A stretch of DNA of 32,254 nt, from assembly GCA_900756765.1 (NCBI GenBank), contig CAAELE010000004.1, positions 1 to 32,254 of the forward strand. Direction: 5' to 3'. The position numbers and the translations under genes are program-made. Under the pieces are notes generated by a model, which saw only the letters and a program-made list of their open reading frames with translations, ran no database searches and had not been told where the DNA came from. Positions 1-8,387 of the stretch are shown here, one piece after another. Within the stretch, counting starts at the first letter, position 1; every line of letters begins with the position of its first letter. This DNA is from an uncultured Collinsella sp. (GTDB lineage Bacteria > Actinomycetota > Coriobacteriia > Coriobacteriales > Coriobacteriaceae).

Positions 1-131
1 AAAAGTCCTCCTGGGTATGTTTTTGTCGTTAAAAACATTGTACCGTAAAAGGACTGTTATATGGCCTTTTTACTTTTACACAATTATACGGACTTTATCC
101 TTTTAAGCAGCCCTGGGACGAACACAATACC

Positions 132-584
132 GTGTTCAGCCGGAAGCATCCCTCCAATGTATGGATGTCTGATTTCCACGCAGCCCTCGGAGAGAAGAGG
201 AAAGTAGCGATGCGCATGGGCGAACTACGCTCAGCGAACGCGCATTACAACCTGAAACAAGAATCGCTCAAGAAGCTGCTCAAGGGTGAGTTGACAACAA
301 CCGACCTCGGGCAGGAAGATTTCACCCTCGTTGGGTTAAAGCAATCCGGTGTTGACATGAGAATCGGACTCGATGTCGCCTCGCTCGCCCATGGGAGAAC
401 TGTTGATCAAATTATCCTCATAGCTGGCGACACAGACTTCATCTCGGTCGCAAAAACGGCCAGAAGGGCAGGACTCGATTTCCTAATCGATCCGATGGGC
501 CACCATCTGCCCAGCGAGCTCGTTCTTCAATCTGATGGCATCGAAGATATGTCGGATGAGTTCGATCCTGCCAAAGTCAGATAG
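132..584 (+). pseudogene. NYN/DUF88-type nuclease-fold protein, 5'-truncated
   Basis: The 150-residue product matches the C-terminal two thirds of long NYN (LabA/DUF88-like) proteins, a PIN-like fold often linked to RNA cleavage. Visible motifs are a basic segment RKVAMRMGELR, then VDMRIGLD (acidic residue of the fold), then the GDTDF motif followed by an Arg-rich helix. The N-terminal strand with its first acidic residue (usually an IDGxN/F type motif) is absent, and family members are usually well above 200 residues. The frame is open back to base 33 but has no ATG; the only usable start is GTG at 132, which has no convincing ribosome site. The upstream 120 bases are AT-rich and unlike the gene. 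I read this as a gene fragment left by a deletion or insertion at its 5' end. The motif assignment is good; the pseudogene status is inference. Confidence 0.6.
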
Positions 585-586
585 CA

Positions 587-620
587 TGTAAGGGACCGTC
601 CCGCGGGACGGTCCCTTACA
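587..620. repeat. Perfect 34-nt palindrome just after the NYN stop codon
   Basis: Two 17-nt arms (TGTAAGGGACCGTCCCG and its exact complement) meet with no spacer, beginning 2 nt after the TAG at 582-584. There is no T-run after it, so it is not a typical intrinsic terminator. It shares the GGGAC/GTCCC composition of the post-stop hairpins elsewhere in the window and may be a related REP-like element. Confidence 0.7.
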
Positions 621-760
621 TAATCCTCGAGCAGGCCGTCTACCCAAGAACTTGCAAGACGCGAGTCGAGACGAGCCCGCCACTCAATAGAGCAGACAGT
701 CGATTAAAGTCGAACAAATGAGAGATCCCGAAATAGCTGAACAATAATTCAGCACAAATA

Positions 761-803
761 GGGCCCCTTGTCCGCGGCTCCAAAGGAGCAGAACAAGGGG
801 CCC
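761..803 (-). terminator. Probable groESL terminator
   Basis: An 11-bp GC-rich stem (761-771 paired with 793-803) encloses a smaller hairpin around GGCTCC/GGAGC. It lies about 80 nt after the groEL stop. On the minus strand the stem is followed by TATTTG, so the U-tract is weak. Confidence 0.6.
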
Positions 804-883
804 CAATCTAACCGAGGACGTTCCGGGGAGAAACCCCCGTCACGCCCCCGGATTCCCGGTGGGAGTTCTAGACCTTGTCGGCC

Positions 884-2521
884 TTAGTACATACCGCCGC
901 CCTGCTGACCAGCGGTAGCAGCAGCGATAGCATCCTCAAGCTGAGTGTTTTTGGGCACATCGGAGACGGTGGCCTCGGTGATGAGAATCAGGCTGGCAAC
1001 GGAAGCAGCGTTCTGCAGGGTGACGCGGCTGACCTTGACGGGGTCGAGGACGCCCATCTCGATCATGTCGCCCCACTCGCCGTTGGCAGAGTTGAGACCC
1101 TGGCCGGCGGGCAGCTCGGCAACCTTGTCGACCACGACAGCGCCCTCAAAGCCAGCGTTCTTGGCGATGGTGGCGACCGGAGCGGTCAGAGCCTTCTTGA
1201 CGATGTCAACGCCGATCTTCTCCTCGGGGTCGTCGATCTCGACAGCATCGAGCGCAGGCGCAGCGTCCATGAAGGCGACGCCGCCACCAGCGACAATGCC
1301 TTCCTCGACAGCAGCGCGGGTAGCCTGCAGGGCGTCCTCGACGCGGTGCTTGATCTCCTTGAGCTCGGACTCGGTAGCAGCGCCGACCTTGATGACGGCA
1401 ACGCCACCGGAGAGCTTGGCCAGGCGCTCCTGGAGCTTCTCACGGTCGAAGTCAGAGGTGGTGTTCTCCATCTCGCCCTTGATCTGAGCGATGCGAGCGT
1501 CGATAGCCTCCTTGGAACCGGCACCACCCACGATAGTGGTGTTGTCCTTGGAGATGGTGACTGACTTGGCGGTACCGAGCATATCGGCGGTGATGTCAGC
1601 AACCTTCACGCCCAGCTCATCGAGGGCAGCCTGACCGCCGGTGAGGACGGCGATATCCTCGAGCATGCGCTTGCGGCGATCGCCGTAGCCCGGGGCCTTG
1701 ACGGCGCAGACGTTGAGGGCGCCGCGGATCTTGTTGAGGACGAGGGTAGGCAGAGCCTCACCCTCGACATCCTCAGCGATAATGAGCAGGCCCTTGCCGG
1801 TGCGCTGGACAGCCTCGAGAACAGGCATGATGTCCTGGACGTTGGAGATCTTCTGGTCGGTGATGAGGATGTAGGGATCCTTCATCACGGCCTCCATGCG
1901 ATCGTTGTCCGTGACGAAGTACGCCGAGACGTAACCCTTGTCGAACTGCATGCCCTCGACGGTGTCGATGGTGATATCAAAGGTCTGGGAGTCCTCGACG
2001 GTGATGACGCCGTCCTTGCCCACGACTTCCATGGCCTGGGCGATCTTCTCGCCGACCTCGGGGTCGCCGGCGGAGATGGTACCGACGGAAGCGATCTGCT
2101 CCTTGGTCTCGACCGGCTTGGCCTGCTTCTTCATCTCGGCGACGGCGGCATTAACGGCCTTGTCGATGCCGCGACGAATGGCCAGCGGGTTGGCGCCAGC
2201 GGCGACGTTGCGCAGACCGTCGTTAACGATAGCCTGGGCGAGCAGGGTTGCGGTGGTGGTGCCGTCACCCACGGTATCGTTGGTCTTGGTGGCGACCTCC
2301 TTCACCAGCTGGGCGCCCATGTTCTCGATGTTGTCCTCGAGCTCGATCTCCTTGGCGACGGAAACGCCGTCGTTGGTGATGGTCGGGGCACCGAACGAGC
2401 GCTGCAGAGCGACGTAGCGGCCCTTGGGACCCATGGTGACGGTAACGGCGTCGGCCAGAGTGTTGACGCCCTTAGCGAGCTTAGCGCGGGCATCGGTGTT
2501 GAACGTAATGTTCTTTGCCAT
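884..2521 (-). CDS. groEL: Chaperonin GroEL (Hsp60), 545 aa
   Basis: ATP-driven 60-kDa chaperonin that forms tetradecameric rings and, with GroES, folds cytosolic proteins. The sequence is full length (545 residues) and starts MAKNITFN, as in most GroEL proteins. The nucleotide-binding motif GDGTTTATLLAQ is at residues 85-96, and the apical domain has the normal length. The C-terminus is a short GGGMY tail, a reduced form of the GGM-repeat tail. The ATG at 2521 is preceded by GGAGG 11 nt upstream. It lies 95 nt downstream of groES on the same strand, the standard groES-groEL order, and is followed by a GC-rich hairpin. Long open frames on the opposite strand are codon-bias shadows. Identification is certain. 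Confidence 0.98.
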   Translation of the reverse strand: MAKNITFNTDARAKLAKGVNTLADAVTVTMGPKGRYVALQRSFGAPTITNDGVSVAKEIELEDNIENMGAQLVKEVATKTNDTVGDGTTTATLLAQAIVNDGLRNVAAGANPLAIRRGIDKAVNAAVAEMKKQAKPVETKEQIASVGTISAGDPEVGEKIAQAMEVVGKDGVITVEDSQTFDITIDTVEGMQFDKGYVSAYFVTDNDRMEAVMKDPYILITDQKISNVQDIMPVLEAVQRTGKGLLIIAEDVEGEALPTLVLNKIRGALNVCAVKAPGYGDRRKRMLEDIAVLTGGQAALDELGVKVADITADMLGTAKSVTISKDNTTIVGGAGSKEAIDARIAQIKGEMENTTSDFDREKLQERLAKLSGGVAVIKVGAATESELKEIKHRVEDALQATRAAVEEGIVAGGGVAFMDAAPALDAVEIDDPEEKIGVDIVKKALTAPVATIAKNAGFEGAVVVDKVAELPAGQGLNSANGEWGDMIEMGVLDPVKVSRVTLQNAASVASLILITEATVSDVPKNTQLEDAIAAATAGQQGGGMY

Positions 2522-2616
2522 GGTAGGTAATCCTCCAAAAGAAATGTGACTCGCGGCGCCGCTTCCGAGTCTTATACGACGCCGCGTTCAACGACGAATC
2601 AGAGATTCTGACGAGA

Positions 2617-2910
2617 CTAGGCCTCGACGACGGCGTAGATGTCGTCGGCGCGCATCAGCAGATACTTCTCGCCGTCGACCTTGACCTCGTTGCCACCAAA
2701 CTTACCGTAGATGACAACGTCGCCAACCTTGACATCCATGGGGATGCGCTCGCCCTTGTCGTTGACCTTGCCGGCGCCAACGGCAACGATGGTGCCGCGC
2801 TGCGGCTTCTCCTGAGCGTTGCTGGCGATGTACAGACCAGAGGCGGTCTTCTGCTCGGCCTCGTCGGGCTTGACCAGGACGCGATCTGCAAGCGGCTTCA
2901 AAGACGACAT
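2617..2910 (-). CDS. groES: Co-chaperonin GroES (Hsp10), 97 aa
   Basis: Heptameric lid of the GroEL folding chamber. The product begins MSSLKPLADRVLVK and has the mobile loop (about residues 17-33) and the roof and core motifs GTIVAVGAGK and VGDVVIYGKFGG, ending in a DDIYAVVEA strand. The start at 2910 is chosen over an in-frame ATG 11 codons upstream because it has GGAGG at good spacing and gives the family length of 97 residues. First gene of the groES-groEL unit. I see neither a CIRCE element (TTAGCACTC-N9-GAGTGCTAA) nor an HspR HAIR box upstream. An imperfect inverted repeat at 3023-3051 is the only symmetrical sequence there. Confidence 0.97.
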   Translation of the reverse strand: MSSLKPLADRVLVKPDEAEQKTASGLYIASNAQEKPQRGTIVAVGAGKVNDKGERIPMDVKVGDVVIYGKFGGNEVKVDGEKYLLMRADDIYAVVEA

Positions 2911-3022
2911 GCTTGTTTCCTCCTTTGTGGGCCGCGCGGTCATGCCGCGCGGGTTAACCCTTTTTGTTTGCGTACGCGTTGAATGGTACCCACGAATGGC
3001 GGGTTATACAACACGGAGTCAA

Positions 3023-3051
3023 AAAATCTTATTTTTTGGCACTTAGATTTT
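3023..3051. promoter_or_regulatory. Imperfect inverted repeat upstream of groES
   Basis: AAAATCTTA, 11 nt, then TTAGATTTT: the arms match at 8 of 9 positions. It sits in the AT-rich segment between groES and the divergent gene at 3194. It could be an operator for either side; there is no direct evidence and it does not match CIRCE or HAIR. Confidence 0.25.
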
Positions 3052-3193
3052 CTGAATGTCGGAGGATAACTTATGCGCAGCCCCAAGGCGGACCGGAAAG
3101 CATGAAGTTTTAGCGCGGCAACTTTGTGAATCAGCTTCTCAAGACTACAATCCTCCAGATGAAATATGCCCAGATGAGAGGAAGGGAGGGCAG

Positions 3194-3562
3194 ATGACTG
3201 ATGAGCTGAGCACCTCGGCATGGCGAGATATAGCACCGAATCGCGATGCACGCGACTCCATGCCGCCCGTTCGCACTCGCCTGCTCGCCCTGGCTCTCGT
3301 CTTCGCCCTTCTCGCGGTAACCATCCTCTCCCCCATCGCAACCGCCCATGAGTTGCATCATGACTGCACCGGCGCGGGCTGCACCATCTGCGCCGAGCTC
3401 GCCGGCAATCTGTCGATCGCCCGTGGCGGTGACACCGTCCCCGTGGGCGCGACATCGTTCATCACCCTCTTGCTGATCTCCGCCCTAGCCGTCATCGGCA
3501 CCGAGCGATCTTCATATGCCCCGGTCACCCTATTATCCCTCAGGGTCCGTCTGGACGATTAA
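3194..3562 (+). CDS. Small two-helix membrane protein with His/Cys metal-like motif
   Basis: A 122-residue protein of unknown function. Residues 29-50 form a hydrophobic helix, followed by a short loop with H52, H55, H56, C58, C63 and C66 (pattern HELHHDC-x4-C-x2-C), then a second hydrophobic helix near 87-103 and a basic tail. The His/Cys cluster right after the first helix suggests metal or disulfide chemistry at the membrane surface. The start at 3194 follows GAAGGGAGGG; the longer frame from 3056 has no comparable ribosome site. Directly downstream lies the C-terminal remnant of a zinc/manganese-type ABC substrate-binding protein, so a role in a former metal-uptake locus is plausible, but this is inference. 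I do not recognise a named family. Confidence 0.7.
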   Translation: MTDELSTSAWRDIAPNRDARDSMPPVRTRLLALALVFALLAVTILSPIATAHELHHDCTGAGCTICAELAGNLSIARGGDTVPVGATSFITLLLISALAVIGTERSSYAPVTLLSLRVRLDD

Positions 3563-3778
3563 CGGCTCCCAATTGAATCAAATAGCTACCGCGTGCCACA
3601 GCGGCATCGCCTTCGGCCGTCGGCACCCCGACGCAGCCGTTTTCAATTCAGGAGCAATCTATGTGGACAACCGAATCTACCGTCGCCATCCCAAGCGGCG
3701 TCCTATTCGTCACCGTGGCCCCATGGCGGCGGCATATATGTCCCTTGTAAGTGCGGTCTTTGCTCTCGCCGCTTCTGA

Positions 3779-3898
3779 CGACAATGCGTCCAGCTCGACC
3801 CCGTCGAGGGACTCGCTGACAAACAGCTTAAAGCCGGCGAGGATTACCCGCCCATCATGAACGACAACCTGGAGAAGCTCGTGAAGACGCTGAACTAG
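3779..3898 (+). pseudogene. C-terminal remnant of a metal ABC transporter substrate-binding protein (ZnuA/TroA type)
   Basis: Read in the frame of 3779, the segment encodes LDPVEGLADKQLKAGEDY followed by a PPIMNDNLEKL-type helix and a TAG at 3896. This is the characteristic C-terminal end of cluster A-I zinc/manganese-binding proteins (LDPxEGLT...AGxDYxxxMxxNLexL). The frame is closed by TGA at 3776-3778, so the body of the protein is missing. About 30 nt before it, in another frame, MSLVSAVFALAAS resembles the start of a lipoprotein signal peptide, suggesting an internal deletion that joined the two ends out of frame. The latter point is speculative. The gene cannot make a working binding protein. 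A 29-codon open frame at 3661 with a good AGGAG site has no recognisable product. Confidence 0.6.
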
Positions 3899-3916
3899 GA
3901 GTAAGGAACAGAGACG

Positions 3917-5980
3917 ATGAAGATGAGCATGAAGGATCTGAAAAGCTGGATGACCGACCATCCCTACCCCCGTACGCTGGCAACGATCGGCGGCGCTTCG
4001 ATATGCTCGATGCTCGCCCTCGAGCTGCCCTCCAACCATGAGCTATGGAAGATGCAGCCCGGACAGGCACTTTTGGAGCTTTTGCTCATCTTCTGCTTCT
4101 TGTGCCTGTTGTTCTATCTGCCGCACCGCCGTAAGACCCCCGCAATCGTGGGCATCGCTGCGCTCGCCAGCATCGGTATCGCCGAGTACTTCGTAATCAC
4201 GTTCAAATCGATGCCCATCCAACCCGGAGACCTGTTCGCCCTCTCGACCGCTGCGACGGTCGCCGGCAGCTACACCTATGAGCTCAGCACTTTCTGCTTC
4301 ATGGGGCTTGCCGCCGCGGCCTTGGGAATCGCGCTTATCGTCCTCATTCCGCGTGATGCATGTGGGCGACCGCCGCGCCGCGCATCGGAAACGTCCCCCG
4401 AGCCCATCGACCATGCGATGTCTGCGTCCTTGAAATCGAAGGACCCAAAGGCGTCTCCGGCAACCGAGGGGACATCGACAGCGCCGAGGGAGCATCCAGT
4501 CGCAACCAAATCCAAGCTCCCCCTCTCCGTCGACCGTCGTACCGCACTTGTTGCCGGAGCCGTGCTGGGGGCGCAGGCCTTCATCAGCTATTACGACACC
4601 TTGGGCATCAAGCTTCATACCTGGAAGCCCCTCGAAAGCTATTACAGTCAGGGGTTTCTCCCCACCTTCATTTCGAGCGCGCAAAAAATGGTGCCGCCTA
4701 AACCCAAGCACTACAAGAGCGGTGAGGCCTCGGCGATCATCAAGCGCCTTGCCGCGCGCTGGAACGCGGGCACGAACGGCATCGCCGACCCCTCCCGTGC
4801 CGCTGCCGTCGAACAGTTTGACCAGCTCAAGCCCTCAGTCATCTGCATCATGAACGAGTCCTTCGCCGACCTTTCAATCTTTAACGAACTGGGCTGCGGC
4901 TATAAGGGGCCCGAGCGCTTCAAAGCCATCGACAACGCGCTTCTGCAGGGAGTGAGCTACATGAGCGCCTTCGGTGCCGGCACCTGTAACAGCGAGTTCG
5001 AGTTCTTAACCGGACACTCCATGGCATTCCTGGGCGCTGGCGTCTACCCGTTCATGACCTACAACCTGGCCCCGAGCGAGAACCTCGCCCGTCAGTTCAA
5101 GAGACTCGGCTATCGCACCGTGGCCATGCACCCCAACCACGCCACCAACTGGAATCGCGAGAACGTCTTCGCGGACATGGGATTCGACGAGTTCCTCTCG
5201 ATCGAGGACTTCGCCGGCGCACCCGAGCTCTGCCGCAAGGTCACCGACGCCGCCACCTACGACAAGTGCCTCGAGGTACTAAAGCAGAGCGACCAGCCGA
5301 TCTTCATCCACGACGTGACGATGCAAAACCACTCCGCCTATGACACGGGCTTGGTGCCCACCGACCAGCAACTGCACCTTGCCGTCGAAGGTGTGTCCGA
5401 CAAAGTTATCACCTGGACCAATGAATACTGCTCGCTCATGGAAGCGTCCGATGCCGCCTTCGCCGCCTTCCTGGAAAAGCTGCGTGATCTCGACCGCCCC
5501 GTCGTCGTGGTGATGTACGGCGACCACCAGCCGTTCTTCACCGACCGCTACAACGACCTCTACTTTACCGATGAGGACGATGCCACCCATACCGAGCGCA
5601 TCTGGCAGACACGCTATGTGGTCTGGGCGAACTACGATGTCGCCGGCAACGCACAAACGAGTGGGGAACTCAACACAAGCATCAATAACGTCGGTGCACT
5701 CGCACTCAATGCCATCGGTGCCCCGCTCACCGCCTACCAACGCGCACGCTTGCAAAACCGAGCGCACATGCCGGCGATAAACGTGGTGGGGGCGCAGGAT
5801 GCGCACGGCGTTTGGTATACAGCCGAGGCCAAGAACGTTCCCGCCAAGACCGCTAATGCGCGCGATCGCCTGGACCGCATGCAATATCGTAAGCTCTTCG
5901 ACCACGAAGGCTCGGTCTTTGCCACCCATAAGCAGGCGGCCGCCAACGAAACCGACCCCAACGCAGCTCCGGGAGCCTAG
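3917..5980 (+). CDS. LtaS-like sulfatase-fold phosphoglycerol transferase, 687 aa
   Basis: Membrane enzyme of the LtaS/MdoB alkaline-phosphatase superfamily, which transfers phosphoglycerol from phosphatidylglycerol to a cell-envelope acceptor. Several hydrophobic helices span residues 22-155; a charged, probably disordered linker (about 155-205) and one more helix lead into an extracytoplasmic catalytic domain from about 300. Catalytic residues can be placed by analogy with LtaS: E314 in NESFADLS, nucleophile T356 in GTCNSEFEF, H472 in QNHSAY, and D536-H537 in YGDHQP. All are intact, so the enzyme should be active. The start at 3917 follows AAGGA; ATGs at codons 3 and 5 are alternatives. It lies just after the decayed metal-binding gene. 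The acceptor (lipoteichoic acid, glycan or periplasmic glucan) cannot be told from sequence. Confidence 0.88.
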   Translation: MKMSMKDLKSWMTDHPYPRTLATIGGASICSMLALELPSNHELWKMQPGQALLELLLIFCFLCLLFYLPHRRKTPAIVGIAALASIGIAEYFVITFKSMPIQPGDLFALSTAATVAGSYTYELSTFCFMGLAAAALGIALIVLIPRDACGRPPRRASETSPEPIDHAMSASLKSKDPKASPATEGTSTAPREHPVATKSKLPLSVDRRTALVAGAVLGAQAFISYYDTLGIKLHTWKPLESYYSQGFLPTFISSAQKMVPPKPKHYKSGEASAIIKRLAARWNAGTNGIADPSRAAAVEQFDQLKPSVICIMNESFADLSIFNELGCGYKGPERFKAIDNALLQGVSYMSAFGAGTCNSEFEFLTGHSMAFLGAGVYPFMTYNLAPSENLARQFKRLGYRTVAMHPNHATNWNRENVFADMGFDEFLSIEDFAGAPELCRKVTDAATYDKCLEVLKQSDQPIFIHDVTMQNHSAYDTGLVPTDQQLHLAVEGVSDKVITWTNEYCSLMEASDAAFAAFLEKLRDLDRPVVVVMYGDHQPFFTDRYNDLYFTDEDDATHTERIWQTRYVVWANYDVAGNAQTSGELNTSINNVGALALNAIGAPLTAYQRARLQNRAHMPAINVVGAQDAHGVWYTAEAKNVPAKTANARDRLDRMQYRKLFDHEGSVFATHKQAAANETDPNAAPGA

Positions 5981-6000
5981 GGTTGACCAATCTCGGGCCC

Positions 6001-6400
6001 GGTATTCAGAAAAGTCAGTGCAGCAAAATGGCGATGCGGACAGCGACTTGGGCATGGTTTTCGCCGCTCGCACGGGTCCCCTGGGAAGCAGCGTGCATTT
6101 TTGGGAGTTTTCAGCAGGCCAGGACGTCTGCATACGCGCCGGACACACCATATTGGTCCCAAGAACGCCTTTGACCGGCGATTTGGGTCGGCGGGCAAAC
6201 CCCATCAGGACAAAAAGGCGTGCCTCGCGCCGCACCGGACCCCAAAATGACGTCGATCTCCGCAATGCCACCCGACTGCAGCGGCACCGGCAGAGCTCAC
6301 GGTGCTGAATACTCCATTTTTTGCACGGCCCAGGCGGGGGTACATCAGGACCGGAAAGAACATCTCAACTTTTTATGCAATCTGCAATGGGAAGTATTCA
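6001..6400. repeat. Gene-free region with diverged copies of a short repeat
   Basis: The 5981-6515 interval holds no credible gene. It contains related ~24-nt blocks: GTGCATTTTTGGGAGTTTTC plus AGCA at 6093-6116; the inverted version TGCTGAATACTCCATTTTTT plus GCAC at 6303-6326; and a degenerate direct copy at 6377-6400 (ending AATGGGAAGTATTCA). Fragments of the same unit (GGTATTCAG and GTGCAGCAAAATGG) occur at 6001-6031 in swapped order. The 6093 and 6303 copies face each other and agree at 17 of 24 positions. This looks like a decayed dispersed repeat or the ends of a small non-autonomous element. A GC-rich hairpin is also present at 6438-6467. Confidence 0.4.
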
Positions 6401-6510
6401 AAACACCAAGAGACAGCATTACTGACGTCCAAATTGAGCGCGGGGCAGCGGCGCCTCCGCCCCGCGCCCAAATCAAGCAGAGCGGGGGCGCTCCTAACGG
6501 ACCCCATAGG

Positions 6511-6563
6511 CAAACAAACGCGACTCGAGCGCCATCCCAAAATAGGCTGCCCGAGCCGCGTTT
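6511..6563 (-). terminator. Terminator-like hairpin after the YtcJ-type gene
   Basis: AAACGCG-x-CTCG at 6516-6527 pairs with CGAG-x-CGCGTTT ending at 6563. On the minus strand the stem runs into TTTGTTTG, a usable U-tract, about 20 nt after the stop codon at 6582. Confidence 0.55.
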
Positions 6564-6581
6564 AACGGTACGGCATGAATA

Positions 6582-8219
6582 TTAGCGCTCGTAGATTAAG
6601 TTGCCTGCCAGATAGGTTGCCTGAACCTTGGTAGCCTGGAGCTCTTGGGGGTCGATGGTGAGCGGGTTTTGGTCCAGGACTACCAGGTCGGCGTATTTGC
6701 CGGGTTCCAGGCTGCCGAGGTTTTGCTCGTCGCCCGCTGCATAGGCGCTGCCCAGGGTGTAGTTGCGCAGAGCCGTTGCCGCATCGATACGCTCGCTCGG
6801 CAGCCAGCCGCCCTCGGGCCAGTGGCTTTTGGGGTCCTGGCGCGTGATAGCCGTGTAGAGCACGTTCATGCTGGTAACGGGCGTAATAGGGCTGTCGGTA
6901 CCGAAGGCTTGGCGAATGCCGCGCTGCTTATAGGTTGCGAACGGCCACATGATGCGGCTGCGCTCCAGGCCCAGATCGCGCTCGGGGCCGCCCGGGTCGA
7001 GTGTAATGTGACAGGGCTGGCTCGAGGCAACGACGTTAAGCTTGCGTAGACGATCGAGGTCCTCGGGCAAGAGGTTCTCCAGATGCTCAAGCGTGTTATG
7101 ACCGTGCTGGGGCAGGCCGTACAGTTCGGCGGCCTCCTCAAAGATATCCAGCGCGGCATGAATCGCACCGTCACCGATGACGTGGATGCGAACGGTGTGA
7201 CCGCGCTCCGCGGCAGCGAGGACCAGCTTGCGCATACGCTCGGCAGGAACCGTCAGGCGACCTTGATCGCCCGGGAAGCGCGGATTGGTATAGGGCTCGG
7301 TGAGATAGGCCGTGTGTTCGCTCGAGACGCCGTCGAAGAACTGCTTAAAGCCTGGCGCCGAGAGCAGCGCGTTGTTCGCGTAGCGGGTCTGCAGCTCTTC
7401 CAAGCGCGACTGGTCATCCAGCAGCGTGGGGAACAGATGGGCTCGGATGTCCAGCTTGCCGGCTGCCTGCAGTTTGTCGTAGACATCGTCGCGGATAAAG
7501 TCGCAACCCGGCATGGGCATGAGCGACATATCGCATATCGAGGTGATGCCCTGCTCGGCCATCCGCCTCATTTGATCGGCGTAAGCGCTTGCGATGCGAT
7601 CCTCGCCCAGCCACTCAAGGCAGCGCGGTAGCAGCTGCATGGCAGCCGCCTCGTGAGCAATGCCCGTGAGCTCGCCGTTTGCATCCTTGTCGTAGCTGCC
7701 GCCCGCTGGCGGCTCGCTGTCGCGTGTGACGCCGAGCGCCTCGAGTGCACGGCTGTTGAGCCAAAGCGTGTGCCCGTCGCCCGAATACATAACGCAGGGA
7801 CGATCGGGGAATGCCACATCGAGCGACGCTTTGGTTGGATGCTCGGGCGGGTCCCAACGGTAGTCGCGCCAGCCCTGCGTCACAACCCAAGCGTCGTCGG
7901 ACAGGTCCTGGGAAAACTCGAGCGCATGTTGCACCAGCGCCGCCTCGGACGTGCCCATATCCATGAGCATGTACGGCGAGGAACCGACCGAGGTATGGAA
8001 GAAATGCAGATGAGCGTCATGGAAACCGGGGCAGACAAACTGCTCGCCGTAGTCGATAACCGACGTGGCGGCAGGAGCGGCGGCGATCACGTCATCGGGC
8101 GCACCGACTGCGACGATACGGTCGCCTGCGATGGCAATCGCCAGCTCGCGGGCGGTATCGATGCCGTCTTGCGCGGTAAAGACGTTCTTGGAGCGGATAA
8201 TCCGATCGATATGTTGCAT
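6582..8219 (-). CDS. YtcJ-type amidohydrolase (amidohydrolase 3 family), 545 aa
   Basis: Predicted cytosolic metal-dependent hydrolase of cyclic or linear amide/ester bonds; substrate unknown. The metal-binding H-x-H follows an N-terminal beta-sandwich segment (CPGFHDAHLHF, H70 and H72). Later motifs include the RIHVIGDGAIH helix-strand, a TLEHLENL histidine and FGTDSPI with the late metal-binding Asp. The C-terminus returns to the sandwich (LEPGKYADLVVLDQNPL). Length and domain order are those of YtcJ-family proteins. The start is uncertain: ATGs at 8231, 8225 and 8219 are in frame; 8219 is preferred because GGGGA lies 6 nt upstream. The frame stays open on to 9935, but that part is antisense to the M20 gene and not coding. 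It is divergent from the M20D gene, with about 170 nt between them for both promoters. Confidence 0.9.
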   Translation of the reverse strand: MQHIDRIIRSKNVFTAQDGIDTARELAIAIAGDRIVAVGAPDDVIAAAPAATSVIDYGEQFVCPGFHDAHLHFFHTSVGSSPYMLMDMGTSEAALVQHALEFSQDLSDDAWVVTQGWRDYRWDPPEHPTKASLDVAFPDRPCVMYSGDGHTLWLNSRALEALGVTRDSEPPAGGSYDKDANGELTGIAHEAAAMQLLPRCLEWLGEDRIASAYADQMRRMAEQGITSICDMSLMPMPGCDFIRDDVYDKLQAAGKLDIRAHLFPTLLDDQSRLEELQTRYANNALLSAPGFKQFFDGVSSEHTAYLTEPYTNPRFPGDQGRLTVPAERMRKLVLAAAERGHTVRIHVIGDGAIHAALDIFEEAAELYGLPQHGHNTLEHLENLLPEDLDRLRKLNVVASSQPCHITLDPGGPERDLGLERSRIMWPFATYKQRGIRQAFGTDSPITPVTSMNVLYTAITRQDPKSHWPEGGWLPSERIDAATALRNYTLGSAYAAGDEQNLGSLEPGKYADLVVLDQNPLTIDPQELQATKVQATYLAGNLIYER

Positions 8220-8387
8220 GGGCATCCCCATCTCTGGCAGGAAATTCAACACCCCCGAGTGTACTCCCCCGCCCTTGTAACAAAACCCCAAGCGGCAAAC
8301 GGCAACTTTACCAGCCCTAGCGGCAGGTGGCATACTGGAGAGAGCCTGTACGATTTTGCGATCAACCCAGCAAGGAGCAAATCGACC

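Noticed and set aside
61..131. ATG at 61 as start of the NYN gene
   Set aside because: It is not in the reading frame of the NYN protein.
875..1564. 229-codon plus-strand frame opposite groEL
   Set aside because: Mirror of groEL codon bias; no ribosome site and low-complexity Leu/Asp/Gly product.
3661..3750. 29-codon ORF with a good AGGAG site
   Set aside because: The product has no recognisable family and it lies in a decayed gene region; noted under the metal-binding remnant.
7653..8387. Upstream extension of the M20D frame
   Set aside because: Antisense to ytcJ; the M20D fold begins after the ATG at 8388, which has a clear ribosome site.
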